In this document: piece by piece, positions 40,120-50,447 of the stretch
Numbering within the stretch: the stretch's first letter is position 1
Layout of the letters: each line of letters opens with the position of its first letter
NCBI GenBank assembly: GCA_958510875.1
Contig: OY294068.1
Span: 76,858,633-76,922,632, forward strand
DNA from: Endomychus coccineus
Taxonomy: Eukaryota > Arthropoda > Insecta > Coleoptera > Endomychidae
DNA: 64,000 bases
Direction of reading: 5' to 3'
Notes under the pieces: generated by a model
What the model saw: the letters and a program-made list of their open reading frames with translations, nothing else
What the model was told of the DNA's origin: nothing
Database searches by the model: none
Program-made: the position numbers and the translations under genes

Positions 40120-40638
40120 ATGGACGAAATAATCTTATTACCATCTCCATCTCACGCTCGTTCACCCTCGAACGTTCACCGTTCGACATCGATGGCGTCC
40201 ACGACGACAGAGAATAAAAACAAATCGGTATTACGCCACGCTCGTTCCGTAAAATTTTTTAACGATAAAAAAAACGGCATGTACAAAAAACAACGTCACA
40301 GCAAGACCGGTCGAATTCATTCGACTTTACCGACTCGTCCTTCACACGATACGGCCGATCACGAGAATTCCGCCGTCGCCACAAACGACAAGTCGACAAA
40401 CGTGTTTTCGTCGAACGCGCACCACGGTGAGCGCGCTTTTCTCGCTTGTGTCACGTTCGTAATATCGGATGTCAGTTTGGTATTGACCGATCAATTCAAA
40501 AGGATATTCCCGTCGACGATGGATCTGTTGCTGCGTTTGAAGCGCGACCATTTCGTTGAATATTTCCACGATAATCACGTCGTTTTATATGCCAGCAACG
40601 AAACAGAAATTTCCCTAGCACGTAACCGTTTACCATCG

Positions 40639-40670
<32 letters not shown>

Positions 40671-40977
40671 GATCTTCGAGTTTGACCAATACGTGACCGC
40701 CACAAAGTACGATTGCATCAACGATCGACCGATTTTAACCCTACGCAAACATCTATTCCGTAACGGCCGGTCGTCGTTACTGGCCGGTCCGATGGTTTTG
40801 ATCGCAAAATCGACCGATAACAATAATAACGTCAATCAATACGATATCGTGAAAGATATACGACGTTACTACGAATATGACACGAATCACACGCACGTCG
40901 TAGATGTCGATCGTGAAAGTTTGCTACGCGACATAGCCGTCCAACTGTCCACGCTGATGAAATTTGACAGACAATAA
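40120..40977 (+). CDS. Unknown 285-residue protein with basic N-terminus
   Basis: The ORF starts at an ATG 19 nt after the previous stop. The N-terminal ~90 residues are Ser/His/Arg/Lys-rich and look disordered and DNA- or RNA-binding in composition. A globular region follows (AFLACVTFVISDVSLVL, around residue 105), with a poly-Ser insert (~172-182) and an ordered C-terminus. It is the last of three tightly packed late-type genes. No family is recognised. Confidence 0.6.
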
Positions 40978-41192
40978 AATAAATATTACACACTAACGAA
41001 TATGTACTTTTTGTTCTCTACACCCAACGAAAAACCTTTCTGCGTTTCAACTAACGATAACATCGAGTCGAACAATTATAAACGAACAAGTTATTCAGTC
41101 TATTTTTAGATGTACGTGTAGACGTGACAATAACACATATAAACGTATCACGTTACGTGAAGTCACCTGACGATATTCTTGTCAATTTTCAG

Positions 41193-41226
41193 TATAAAAG
41201 GCAGCTGCTGGCACATAGCAGTCAGT
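41193..41226 (+). promoter_or_regulatory. Early-type promoter (TATA + CAGT) of the 41281 gene
   Basis: TATAAAAG (41193-41200) and CAGT (41223-41226) are 30 nt apart. This is the clearest early promoter of the window. Confidence 0.7.
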
Positions 41227-41280
41227 ATTCGATCAGTATCATCCGACTTTGAAACATCGAATCGTGTATTCCGCGTCATC

Positions 41281-42336
41281 ATGAATATTTCCAACCGTAC
41301 AGTGATTGAGCGTTTTTTAAATATAATCCAAGAATTAAAATTGAAGGAGTCCGAGCATATCGATACATCTGAGGCGACGAGGATGACGGAGAAAGAGAAA
41401 CGTAGCGAGGCACGATCGGAAGGGTGCATCCAAAAAAACAGCGATCTCGTCGACGAAGCTGTGTTATGCGAAACGAAAAAAATAGAGGGCGATATCGGTA
41501 CGTGGTCGTCGGACTCGTACACAAAGAAGGAAGAAGACGTTCGAGCGTGGCAAGATGCGTTGTATGGAGAAAATGGAAATCATGATATGGAACAATTGTT
41601 CAAGTCGTGTAAGAAAGGCAGCTATACGGATCTTGTCGACGCCATCTACTTTTTCGATACAGAATATCAGAACCAGGGCGAAAATACGATATATTTGGCG
41701 GTGGCGATGACGCGTGACGGATACACCACGCATCTGAACGGGGCGCCGTACAATTTGTGCAGCAGGAAGAATATCTCAGAGTTGGAAGAATTGGGTAATC
41801 TGAAAACCGTCAAAGAAAATCAATATATTCGCACGATCACGAATAAGCGTTCGGGTATGTGGGAGGATAAGACGAAGGAGGTATCGCCAGCTGTGATTGT
41901 CGACAACATCTACCGGTCGTTCTTATCGCGTCGCTATACGTCTGACCCTATCATCGTGAGCTGGCGCGATTCAAACGATACGGATTTTTTCGACGGACAC
42001 ATTCACACCAACAATAGCGACAGACTTACGGTGGACGTGGGTGGTGAATTTGCGAAAATCGAATGGTGTGCCATGATGGGATTCAAACGCGGTAAATTCG
42101 TTCGGTACGAATTATATCGTTTACCTGGAAAACGTATGATATGGTCGCACACGGTCGAAATTACCAATCAGTATTTCGTCGACAAGACTCACTTCACGTT
42201 CAACGATTACCACCGCGTATTAGGCTGTAGGGATAATCATGGGAAGTATGACGTTGAACAGTGCTGTGCTAACAACAGTAAAAAATTGAAATGTATATTG
42301 AGCAGTGTACTATATTCGTTTGTTCGCAAGGAATAA
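41281..42336 (+). CDS. Unknown 351-residue early protein
   Basis: The start at 41281 is the first ATG after the CAGT initiator. The N-terminal ~80 residues form a charged helical, Glu/Lys-rich region (possibly coiled coil). The remainder is globular, with a block IYLAVAMTRDGYTTHLNGAPYNL (around residues 139-161) and a C-terminal region with several Cys (GCRDNHGKYDVEQCCANN). There is no membrane span. I recognise no family. The strong early promoter and an isolated position between two late-gene groups suggest an accessory or regulatory role, which is inference. Confidence 0.65.
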   Translation: MNISNRTVIERFLNIIQELKLKESEHIDTSEATRMTEKEKRSEARSEGCIQKNSDLVDEAVLCETKKIEGDIGTWSSDSYTKKEEDVRAWQDALYGENGNHDMEQLFKSCKKGSYTDLVDAIYFFDTEYQNQGENTIYLAVAMTRDGYTTHLNGAPYNLCSRKNISELEELGNLKTVKENQYIRTITNKRSGMWEDKTKEVSPAVIVDNIYRSFLSRRYTSDPIIVSWRDSNDTDFFDGHIHTNNSDRLTVDVGGEFAKIEWCAMMGFKRGKFVRYELYRLPGKRMIWSHTVEITNQYFVDKTHFTFNDYHRVLGCRDNHGKYDVEQCCANNSKKLKCILSSVLYSFVRKE

Positions 42337-42384
42337 AAAAAATATATTTTCAACATGTTTTATTTTATTTCGCTCCCTGCTAAT

Positions 42385-42389
42385 GTAAG
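42385..42389 (+). promoter_or_regulatory. Late-type GTAAG motif for the 42392 gene
   Basis: GTAAG ends 2 nt before the ATG at 42392. Confidence 0.4.
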
Positions 42390-42391
42390 TA

Positions 42392-43356
42392 ATGGCTCCC
42401 AAAGACAAGCACGGTCGTAGTTACGAATCGGCCAACGATCGTGTATTGAATCGCGTTAACCTAGACGATGCGTATTCCTATTCCATAATGAACGTACTAC
42501 GATCGTACGTAGATCAATCGGACCAGAAGCGAGCGCTTCTTTGTCGTCACGTACCGGCAGAATTGAAAGTTTCCCTGATAAAAGCTATCGAAAAGGGATC
42601 GTCGAGCGACGTGACGAATTTATGTCTACTTTGCAAGGATATCGATAAATTTTCTAGAGAGCAAATGTTCTATCAAGGGATCGTAATGCAATTTGTTGAT
42701 CACGTAAAACCGACGGACTGTTCTCCCTTCTGGCAATCTATCATAAGCAAATTTCAGAATCGTTTGTCCACCATTCAAGATCGAGACGTGACGATGTTTA
42801 TCGCGAAATCGCATTATATACGATCGTTGTCCGCGTCGGGCGTGTCTGTGGGCGACGATAAGATCACGACATATCTGGATAATATTCTGAACGTGGTCAA
42901 CGGGACGTACAAACCAGATTTTCACAATTCCATCTTCAAACATAGCGTAAAGAATATTTTTCAGAACGTAATCGTGTCCTTTGCCGATTTCGTGGTGACA
43001 AATATCGATTTATACATCGGTGACCAACGGCAAGCGTCACCTTCGGACACCGTTGATAATACGACGGACGAAGATAATATTATCGTATCTCAATTTTTGA
43101 GCAAGCGAGTCGAAACGACCGATTGGAGAAATAAATTAAACGATATTCGTACGAACAATCCGATTAACGTGACGAACGCTACGCGAAATTACGAGAACGA
43201 TGATTACGACGACGGTGTGCGGTTTCCTTCCTCGCCACCATCGTTATCTTCGTCGTCGTCTACGTCGTCGTCGTCATCATCATCGACTAACAAAACGGTA
43301 ATAATTCATAGAGAACGTGATTTGATGTCACCGATACCGTCACCTTTGTTATCGCA

Positions 43357-43387
<31 letters not shown>

Positions 43388-44071
43388 TCGTCGACTAACG
43401 AAACGGTGATAATCCATAAAGAACATTGTAAATTGTCACCGATACCATCGCCTTCGTTGTCTTCGGCATCATCATCATCATCATCATTATCAACGTCGTC
43501 TTTCACGTATCATAGAAGTGCCGGAGAATTCATCGTCGACGCTGATGTCATACAACGAGACAATGATGATGATGATGATTACGATCGTGCCGATGAAGAT
43601 AACGATAGTTGTAAAGACAACGATAGCAGCGACGACGACGACGACGACGACGATGACGACGATAACTTGTTCGTTACGTTACCGTCGATCGTAATCACAC
43701 AGAACGATACGAAGAACGATCCGTATTTATTGTCTAGTTCATTTGTCACGACTGGGGACGATGAAATAGTCGAAGAACGCGACGGTCACGACGAGTCGTT
43801 CATGTTATCGTCGTGTCAACCGCCAACACCCATATCCAAGTTGAACGATTTGTTCGATATCGAAATATCGGTCGACGTGACGCCGCAAATAGACGACAGT
43901 GAACGCGCATCGACAGAAAATGAAGTATTGTCGAATAACGATAGCGAAAACAACAAAGACAACAACAACAACGACGATGACGAAAAAACCGATTCGGAAA
44001 CGGCGACTGCGGTGGTAGTGGTGGCGACGGCGGGGGTGGTGGAGGAGATCGCCGTAGACAATAGTTGTTGA
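42392..44071 (+). CDS. Unknown protein with long low-complexity tail
   Basis: The predicted protein has 559 residues. The first ~240 residues are ordered, helical and hydrophilic with a few Cys (LCLLCKD near residue 73). The remaining ~320 residues are built of Ser and Asp/Asn runs, with a tandem duplication of a unit (poly-Ser, TNxTVIIHxE, SPIPSP) around residues 285-365. The triplet tracts are probably length-variable among isolates. The conserved N-terminal region is likely the functional part. No family is recognised. Confidence 0.62.
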
Positions 44072-44132
44072 TCGATATCTCCGTCTGACAGAACGAACAT
44101 CGACACGGTTCGGTGTGCTCGTGATATCTACG

Positions 44133-45329
44133 ATGACGAACAACCGATCGTACGGAAACGTTATTTTCCGCTCGCTAGATTCGGAATCTAGACGGTTCGT
44201 CCGTGAAAATGCCCAGAACGACGATGATATGGTATTACCGTTGTGTACGTTCGTGACACAATTGAAAGCGAACGGACGGTCACAACCTCGATCAAAAATA
44301 TTAAACGAACGCCAATTGAAAACTATACGAGAATGTTATCATCTTACGATTCCGGAGCCGGGCACACCGTTCGGTATATTGTTGTGCAAGACGTTCCTAG
44401 AGCCCAGACAACAGGACAATTTCGACATTAAACGACCGAAATTGTTCAACGTCGAAGAAGGAACCAGTACGGATTTCTACTCGAACGATGCCTGGATGGA
44501 TCCCGTCGAAAAATTCATGTCCATCGCGAAAACGGAAATGTTATTATCGATGAAGAAAAATGCCACAATTTACATGTCGTTCTTATTGCGAACGTCAACG
44601 ATTCGCACCGTCGACGATTTCAAACGTAACATCGTCGAATACATCCTTCCGTATACCATGTGCGTACGTCTGATGAACGTCGAACCGTCGTCGGAAACAC
44701 CTCCGGCCGCTATCGCATCTAGACAGAATTTCTATTTCGTCGTATACGTTCTACCGAAAATGGAAACCAGTTTCCTACTTCGAATATATTCCATGCCAAT
44801 TTTATCGTTACAAACGGAAGAGCAAACGGCGAACGACGATACGACTACAGACTACGAGCCCGACGTGACGACGTCTCGGCTGCGTCTAATTTTCACTAGC
44901 AACCGATCATATTTCAACGATAAACACGTGAACGTAATGAATTCGATGATATTTCTATATTGTTTCATTACCGACCGATACAAGCCCGACTTTGAAAATA
45001 TCAGCGACGACATTACAAACTATATGGTAAAACTCGTTTCGATGATCAGTTACGAAATTGGAGGTTATTCGTTGAAACGTAACGGATTGGCAAAAAGTGG
45101 TGTCGGTCCGCTCGCATTCGTCATATCCGAAGCGGGTCTGATAGAAACGCCCAAGTTCACCGGAACGGCCGATTACCCGAAAACCGACGGGAATCCCGAT
45201 GAGAAGATGCCGTCGTCGTCGCTAGCCAAGAAAACGTTCCTGATCGAGAGTTATTTCGAAAGAATATTTGTCAATTTGCCTCTGAAAATGGGACTCTTGA
45301 ACGATGAAATGCAATTATTTCGAAACTAA
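44133..45329 (+). CDS. Unknown 398-residue protein
   Basis: The start is the first ATG (44133); an upstream GTG frame is not used. It is a mostly globular protein with little low complexity, containing a MYSFLL/TIYMSFLLRTSTIRTVDDF segment (around residues 145-165) and repeated aromatic-hydrophobic strands (FYFVVYVLPKMETSFLLRIYSM). There is no transmembrane segment or obvious active site. No TATA-CAGT or TAAG is close upstream. It is convergent with the helicase gene, and both genes use the AATAAA-rich 45.33-45.37 kb spacer as 3' ends. Its low-complexity-free sequence makes it a good candidate for a conserved core protein. Confidence 0.63.
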   Translation: MTNNRSYGNVIFRSLDSESRRFVRENAQNDDDMVLPLCTFVTQLKANGRSQPRSKILNERQLKTIRECYHLTIPEPGTPFGILLCKTFLEPRQQDNFDIKRPKLFNVEEGTSTDFYSNDAWMDPVEKFMSIAKTEMLLSMKKNATIYMSFLLRTSTIRTVDDFKRNIVEYILPYTMCVRLMNVEPSSETPPAAIASRQNFYFVVYVLPKMETSFLLRIYSMPILSLQTEEQTANDDTTTDYEPDVTTSRLRLIFTSNRSYFNDKHVNVMNSMIFLYCFITDRYKPDFENISDDITNYMVKLVSMISYEIGGYSLKRNGLAKSGVGPLAFVISEAGLIETPKFTGTADYPKTDGNPDEKMPSSSLAKKTFLIESYFERIFVNLPLKMGLLNDEMQLFRN

Positions 45330-45366
45330 TAAATGATAATAAACGATAATAAAACAACAAGTTTTT
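45330..45366. terminator. Shared polyadenylation-signal spacer
   Basis: The 69-nt spacer between convergent stops contains repeated AATAAA/ATAAAA hexamers on the plus strand and AAAAAC-rich sequence, typical of gene 3' ends in this window. Confidence 0.45.
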
Positions 45367-45398
45367 CATTGATACGTTTATTCGCACACTCGTAACAA

Positions 45399-47672
45399 TC
45401 AAATGAGGATAGATCCGAACTGCTTCAAACTTCTGAATCGAGTGACCATAACATAAATGTGTTGTCCGTCGGCACCGGTACAGTCCAGGTAGCCGTCTTC
45501 TTCGATCGTCAGTCCCTGACTTTGATATGCATTTTCGATACAACTCAGATGTATCGGAAAACCCACGTGTTTGATCGGTGCTTTGCTGTATTGGATTCGT
45601 CTATCTACCGCTCCCGATCCGGGATACATGCGATAATAACGATCGATCGATTCGTCCAACATAACGATACTCGTCAATTCACCATCGTCCGACGAGTATT
45701 CGAGTTTTATCAATTTCAATACGCTACCACTCGGTATTTTCGTAGCTCCCATGAAATTTGTCAACAAAGTGTACGAGAATCCCACCGCTAAATGGGTGAA
45801 ATGTTGTCGCACGGACGACTGATAACGAACGATATATTTGCTTAGTATATTTACGTCGAATCGCTTGGACAATTGTCGAAATAGCGAATCGATCAATTCC
45901 CGGGTTATATCGTAACATTGTCTGTTCGAAACGACAAGAATTCTAAACGGTACTTTGAAATTCTTAATGGGTACACAATCGTCCCGCGATACGTTGTCCT
46001 CGCATCGTTCGATCATCTTCACGTACGTATCTACCAGTTCCGTGATATCGATCGATCTGATAGTGTTAATTTTATTATCGTTCACGAAACGTTTTAGTAA
46101 TTCCTTCCGACTGTCCGCGTCTTTATTTCTATCCATATCGACGATGAATCGTTGTAGCTCGGAATCTTCAGACGAACGCATCAACTTACTCAATTTATAT
46201 TCAAACACTCGATTCGATCCCAACAATTGTTTTGCGAGAATCACATTAGATGGCGGTAAAGCGCTATAAGTCAATTGTTCACGGCATTTGGTCAGATCAA
46301 CGTTGTCGCCATAGACCCGGCCATTCCTCGTTTGTACCTGAACGTCGTTCACGTACGTATATCTTGTATCGTTTCCACTCGTTCGACGTTCGCCCCGCGT
46401 AATCGTCTCCTGGCTACATGCACCCTCGTCGCTGTATGCGTATTCGTCGGTGTTCGTTTCGTCCAGATCGTAATTTGAGCTGCTCACCGTATCGAAATCG
46501 ATCGGACCGCACTGATTTTCGTCACCGCACAGAATAACGATCGTATTGTGCGACGATTCGCACAATAATTTCAGTAGGACGAGGAAAGCGGGTGGCGACA
46601 TCATCGTGTATTCGTCAACGACACACACGTAGAATTCGTCGTTTTTCGGTCGAACCATTTTCACACGTTTCTTTCTGCACTGACGTTGTTCTTCTAACAG
46701 TAACTCGCAAAAATCTAGGTAGCGAGTATCCGGTGTGAATTTCATCTGATTAACGCTTCGTCCGATAGTTTTGGCCATCGTTGACATTTGTACGCAGTGG
46801 TGCATCGAATCTGGCGACGTCTGATGAACCAAACCACCATTATATGCAGCGTGATATTTGCACGTATCCTTGTAGAAATTGCACAGTAGCAAATGTTTCA
46901 AAGTGACATAATGAAAAGTACCGTTCACGTGTTTTTGTACGTATTTCAATAATTGAGTCTTCCCCGTCCCACCTAATCCGTACAATCGAACCACCGTAAC
47001 GCGATTCTGCTTGTTATACAAATAGAACGGCGAAAGGCGACAAGACGATGCACGACTATTGTACTGTATTTCTTCGTCTTCGCTGCCATCCGTATCGGAT
47101 CGAACGTATTTCCCGTCGAACGTTTTCGGTCGTTTCGTTCTGGTGTCAAACAAGAAAATTCCTTCTCGTTTTACACAAGATGTTGGGAACGTCGAAGTAG
47201 AAATAATTTTTTTTTCGTCATCGTTACCATCATCACGTTCATATAATTCACCGATCGAAATTGTATTCAACAAATTCGCAAATCCTCGTTGTTCGTCGTT
47301 CAACGTACACCACGATTCACATTCTGCATTAACGTTCCCCGACAAACACGCCATCATTTCACAACCCGGCACTACCTCACGCGTATCATAATTTTTATCT
47401 AAAAACCATCGTACGTCGTCTGCATAGTTCCAATGGCAAGAACATCGCGGACGATTTTCACCCACCGGCTCGTTTCGCCATAAATTTACAATTTCGTATT
47501 TTTTATTTTGATACGAGAAGACTTTCACAACTTTCGGTAGTCTCGACACGACGTTATCGCAGTCTCTTTCGATCGTATTGTTCTCGATCGATGATGATGA
47601 TGATGATGATGATGATGTCGTCGTTGGCGTATTTTGATCATCGTCGCAGACAAAAGTGAACGTTTCAGCCAT
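45399..47672 (-). CDS. SF1 DNA helicase, PIF1/RecD-like
   Basis: The predicted protein has 757 residues from the ATG at 47672; the ATG at 47708 lies upstream of the CAGT initiator. Walker A is GLGGTGKT (residues 232-239) and Walker B is VCVVDEYTMM (Asp353-Glu354). Motif III-like VILCGDENQCGPI supplies the sensor Gln. Near the C-terminus there are CIENAYQSQGLTIEE and YVMVTRFRSLKQF, the motif V/VI region with the arginine finger of PIF1/RecD-type enzymes. The N-terminal ~200 residues are family-specific. Such helicases unwind DNA 5'-3' and act in replication or recombination. Related helicases occur in nuclear arthropod viruses. It is convergent with the 44133 gene. Confidence 0.82.
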   Translation of the reverse strand: MAETFTFVCDDDQNTPTTTSSSSSSSSSIENNTIERDCDNVVSRLPKVVKVFSYQNKKYEIVNLWRNEPVGENRPRCSCHWNYADDVRWFLDKNYDTREVVPGCEMMACLSGNVNAECESWCTLNDEQRGFANLLNTISIGELYERDDGNDDEKKIISTSTFPTSCVKREGIFLFDTRTKRPKTFDGKYVRSDTDGSEDEEIQYNSRASSCRLSPFYLYNKQNRVTVVRLYGLGGTGKTQLLKYVQKHVNGTFHYVTLKHLLLCNFYKDTCKYHAAYNGGLVHQTSPDSMHHCVQMSTMAKTIGRSVNQMKFTPDTRYLDFCELLLEEQRQCRKKRVKMVRPKNDEFYVCVVDEYTMMSPPAFLVLLKLLCESSHNTIVILCGDENQCGPIDFDTVSSSNYDLDETNTDEYAYSDEGACSQETITRGERRTSGNDTRYTYVNDVQVQTRNGRVYGDNVDLTKCREQLTYSALPPSNVILAKQLLGSNRVFEYKLSKLMRSSEDSELQRFIVDMDRNKDADSRKELLKRFVNDNKINTIRSIDITELVDTYVKMIERCEDNVSRDDCVPIKNFKVPFRILVVSNRQCYDITRELIDSLFRQLSKRFDVNILSKYIVRYQSSVRQHFTHLAVGFSYTLLTNFMGATKIPSGSVLKLIKLEYSSDDGELTSIVMLDESIDRYYRMYPGSGAVDRRIQYSKAPIKHVGFPIHLSCIENAYQSQGLTIEEDGYLDCTGADGQHIYVMVTRFRSLKQFGSILI

Positions 47673-47699
47673 AACGAAGAATAAACGAATACATCGGTG

Positions 47700-47725
47700 A
47701 CTGTACATTATAACGATATATATAT
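47700..47725 (-). promoter_or_regulatory. Early-type promoter of the helicase gene
   Basis: A TATATATATA tract (47716-47725) and CAGT (47700-47703) on the minus strand. The initiator falls after the first possible ATG, which supports the start at 47672. Confidence 0.5.
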
Positions 47726-47776
47726 ACCACCACCACCACCACCACCTCCCTGTTCGGACGACGGTGATGTGCGAAT

Positions 47777-48829
47777 TTACATATGATCGCGTTGCATGGT
47801 TTTGTCAAAGCGACACCTCAATTTCCTAAGAACGTTCGTTTCCCTCGCATGATTAACATCTCTATCGACGATCTTGTCCACGTCGGGATCATCTGCTGCC
47901 GCTAACCAACGATAATCGATATAAGCATCGGTAAGAGCCCACCATTCGTCGTTCAGACATCCTTCGTGTGGCGTACACAAAATGCTATGTATTAGATTCC
48001 CTTTGCCGAAAACGTTATAGCACGGCGTGGATGCGGTCGTATACATCTTACACGCGTCGCCACATCTCATGCGACGAGGACGTTTCCGACTCGAGCCGTT
48101 TCGTTGATACGATATTCGTATACCGTCCGAATCGAGGGAGTTACAGAACAGCGCGTACATTAGTTTCTGGATAGCACTATAGAATTGGATCGATTCCGTA
48201 TCGAATTCGATCGGTCTCAATAATTGCCATTTGTCCGAAGTTATTCTGTTTATCAGTACGTCCAACGAACTGTTTTTCGTCGGCCATATATACGGTTTAT
48301 TCGGAGCGGTGAGAGATCCGCCGACGTTCGAATGTAACTTGTTGACAACTTTTTCCAACCAGAATCGTTTGAAATTGTACACGACGTTCCAATATTCGAC
48401 CGTGTTACTCACTACGTACGATAAAATATGCGAATAATCTTGCAAAGCGTACGGCGTCGACTCGATCACACATCGATTGGTGTTCATGTAATACGAAGAA
48501 ACTAGTATCGAATCTATAACTTGTTCGTCTGTACTTTCGAACAAAGGTATCCCCGTCGAAGGATCGACACTATATTTAGTCGCTTCGTATCGATGATAAT
48601 ACAAAATCGATGCATTTTCTTCTCCGTTACTCGTCTGAGATTTCACCGGGTACACGTTACAAACGCGACGACCGATATTTCTCCTATATTTCTTATCATA
48701 CTTCTCGTTCCCCAATACACGGGTGTATCTGTTTCTATCGTTGTTGTCGTCCTCGTTGTCATCATTCGTATCGCTATTATCACCGTGATACGATTCGTAC
48801 AAGTACGGGCAGACGTTTACTTTGGACAT
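47777..48829 (-). CDS. Unknown Cys-containing protein
   Basis: The predicted protein has 350 residues from the ATG at 48829, chosen because ATAAG lies 4 nt upstream and because the 73 codons above it are hr-type repeat sequence. An acidic Asp/Asn tract (residues ~15-35) is followed by a globular region. The C-terminal half has a cluster of Cys (MRCGDACKMY...PCYNVF...LCTPHEGCLNDEWW, around residues 265-305) that could form a zinc site or disulphides. There is no membrane span. It is convergent in direction with nothing to its left but the helicase promoter. No family is recognised. Confidence 0.63.
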   Translation of the reverse strand: MSKVNVCPYLYESYHGDNSDTNDDNEDDNNDRNRYTRVLGNEKYDKKYRRNIGRRVCNVYPVKSQTSNGEENASILYYHRYEATKYSVDPSTGIPLFESTDEQVIDSILVSSYYMNTNRCVIESTPYALQDYSHILSYVVSNTVEYWNVVYNFKRFWLEKVVNKLHSNVGGSLTAPNKPYIWPTKNSSLDVLINRITSDKWQLLRPIEFDTESIQFYSAIQKLMYALFCNSLDSDGIRISYQRNGSSRKRPRRMRCGDACKMYTTASTPCYNVFGKGNLIHSILCTPHEGCLNDEWWALTDAYIDYRWLAAADDPDVDKIVDRDVNHARETNVLRKLRCRFDKTMQRDHM

Positions 48830-48833
48830 CAGT

Positions 48834-48838
48834 CTTAT
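48834..48838 (-). promoter_or_regulatory. Late-type ATAAG motif deciding the 48829 start
   Basis: ATAAG on the minus strand, 4 nt upstream of the chosen ATG. Confidence 0.45.
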
Positions 48839-48839
48839 T

Positions 48840-48960
48840 GTGCAGATCGAAGAAATCCATCGGTGGAATTTGGATTCAACAAATTTCACTCCAGACAAAA
48901 CTGTTTCTCGACGGTTCGTTAGAAGTGGAATTACATCGAAAAAATAAAACATTCGTTGAT
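48840..48960 (-). repeat. Solo fragment of an hr-type repeat unit
   Basis: The stretch contains GAAGAAATCCATCGGTGGAAT, CAACAAATTTCACTC and ACAAAACTGTTTCTCGACGG, the array blocks of modules 3-5 in the same orientation. It extends the neighbouring ORF upstream without a start. Confidence 0.75.
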
Positions 48961-49022
48961 ACACGGAAGGATATATTTCAAGAACCACGTTCAATACCAC
49001 AAACGAATACGGCTGCATTGCA

Positions 49023-49045
49023 TATATATATATAGGTTCCCCAGT
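49023..49045 (+). promoter_or_regulatory. Early-type promoter of the 49087 gene
   Basis: A TATATATATATA tract (49023-49034) precedes CAGT (49042-49045). A second CAGT is at 49057. Confidence 0.5.
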
Positions 49046-49086
49046 CACGAACGATTCAGTTTGTAATCGTAGTATACAGCATCGAC

Positions 49087-49431
49087 ATGGATTCCGTGAA
49101 GAATCTCATGGAAAATAATTCCTATAAATTATTTCTAAAAGAAAAAAGAAAATTCGAATGTTCGGGTTTGGTAGAAAAAGATCTGAACCCGAAACATGTG
49201 AGACAAATGAAAGACGTCGATTATTTGGTCCAGCGAATCCACGGTTACAGCAAAAAATTTGTACAAATGAATAATAAACATTATATACAGTGCGTGTGGA
49301 GTAACCCGAGACTGCGTACGGGCCCAGAGACGTGTATGTGTACCCACATTCTCATGATGTACATGCGGCTTTCAGAGAAGATCGACGAATTCCTCAGGCG
49401 ACATGATGATGATGTGCGAGTGGCGATATAA
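49087..49431 (+). CDS. Small unknown early protein (114 residues)
   Basis: The ORF starts at the first ATG after a TATA-CAGT promoter. It is a lysine-rich helical N-terminal half with a central YIQCVWSN strand, and a C-terminal ETCMCTHILMMYMRLSEKI segment with a Cys-x-Cys-x2-His arrangement that might bind metal. An acidic/His end (RRHDDDVRVAI) closes the protein. It is the last gene before the repeat-rich accessory region. No family is recognised. Confidence 0.62.
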   Translation: MDSVKNLMENNSYKLFLKEKRKFECSGLVEKDLNPKHVRQMKDVDYLVQRIHGYSKKFVQMNNKHYIQCVWSNPRLRTGPETCMCTHILMMYMRLSEKIDEFLRRHDDDVRVAI

Positions 49432-49439
49432 TGTATCGA

Positions 49440-49656
49440 TTGATCATTAATAAAATAATTTATATTTATTAATACATTTTTTATTTTTTCACTGTATCGT
49501 TAACCCTCATTTTTCAAACGAGAGTTAGGCTCGAAAAGAGACACGACTGAATTAGTTCGTTCCGAGCGAAGAGTCACGCAGCAAAATATTGAATCGTGGA
49601 AGTTGATCGGTGAGTAATTTATCTGACAAAAAATATTGTTGATAATTTCATTGATT
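49440..49656 (+). other. Spacer with no supported gene
   Basis: The spacer is AT-rich, with AATAAAATAATTTATATTTATT just after the preceding stop. No repeat-family block or promoter pair was seen. Confidence 0.4.
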
Positions 49657-49658
49657 GG

Positions 49659-49868
49659 TGGGCGTTAACGTTTCGGTTGTTTCTCGTTCCGAACGTATTT
49701 TACATACATGAAATGGAATCGAACATATCCACTAACGACCAAAATTTATCGACTAACGACTTCAACGATACATAGTTTTATTAAACGTCGATAGAAAAGA
49801 TAGAGTTGTCAACGTACCAGTTGTTCCTATTTCTGTACGTAATTCTCGTTCGAGAAATTAAATTGTGG
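49659..49868 (+). repeat. ~210-bp direct duplication, copy A
   Basis: From GATTGGTGGGCGTTAACG to CTCGTTCGAGAAATT it matches 55818-56026 with only scattered substitutions. It ends in an hr-type block. Confidence 0.85.
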
Positions 49869-49939
49869 AATATTTTATGAGGAAGAAACTTTGTCGGTCG
49901 AGATTCTCATCGAACGATTCGAAAAATGAAACTGTTGAT

Positions 49940-50000
49940 CGCATAAGCGTGAAATTTGTATCTCATGACAGTCACGTTAGGAATAAATGGGTTAAAGTCG
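49940..50000 (-). repeat. Dispersed ~60-bp repeat, copy 5
   Basis: It reads CATAAGCGTGAAATTTGTAT then CTCATGACAGTCACGTTAGG and AATAAATGGGTT, the reverse complement of the family. Confidence 0.8.
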
Positions 50001-50063
50001 TTCCAGTGCTTGCGGGATGGGAGAAATTGAAAACTTTATCTGTTTTAAATTTTATTTATAATA

Positions 50064-50372
50064 TTATGATTCTTTGAAATCCGGAACCTCTGCACAATCT
50101 TTATATTTATTACTATAACTTTCCAACCCCCATTTACACATATCGCATTCATCTTGTGGTATTGGTGGTCCCTCCATGTGAGTTCGCCAATCGGGACGAT
50201 TGAAATGAACGAAACATGGTAGTCGAACCATCAGTTTAAATTGCTTTGTATATTTTGATGGTATTTTATGCCATGCAAAAAGAATCTCCATAGAATCCGG
50301 TATTTTGAGTAGATACGATAACGGCAGAGCCGATATTTCGTCTTCTGTCAGTTCATATAATCGTTTATCCAT
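50064..50372 (-). CDS. Small unknown protein (102 residues)
   Basis: The ORF starts at the ATG at 50372 (a TTG three codons upstream is not favoured). It is an aromatic, Pro-rich small protein with a C-x2-C pair (ECDMCKWG) near the C-terminus and a helical N-terminus (LSYLLKIPDSMEILFAW). A TATA-CAGT promoter precedes it, and its TATA box abuts dispersed repeat copy 6. Its 3' flank (50005-50063) resembles the 3' flank of the 58731 gene although the proteins are unrelated. Function is unknown. It lies in an accessory region. Confidence 0.6.
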   Translation of the reverse strand: MDKRLYELTEDEISALPLSYLLKIPDSMEILFAWHKIPSKYTKQFKLMVRLPCFVHFNRPDWRTHMEGPPIPQDECDMCKWGLESYSNKYKDCAEVPDFKES

Positions 50373-50408
50373 GGTTTTCAAGCCAGGTCGACCGCTTCAA
50401 CGTATCGG

Positions 50409-50447
50409 ACTGATTGGACTATCCTTCACATGTTGCCTAGTTTTATA
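50409..50447 (-). promoter_or_regulatory. Early-type promoter of the 50372 gene
   Basis: TATAAAA (rc of 50441-50447) and CAGT (rc of 50409-50412) are about 30 nt apart on the minus strand. Confidence 0.6.
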
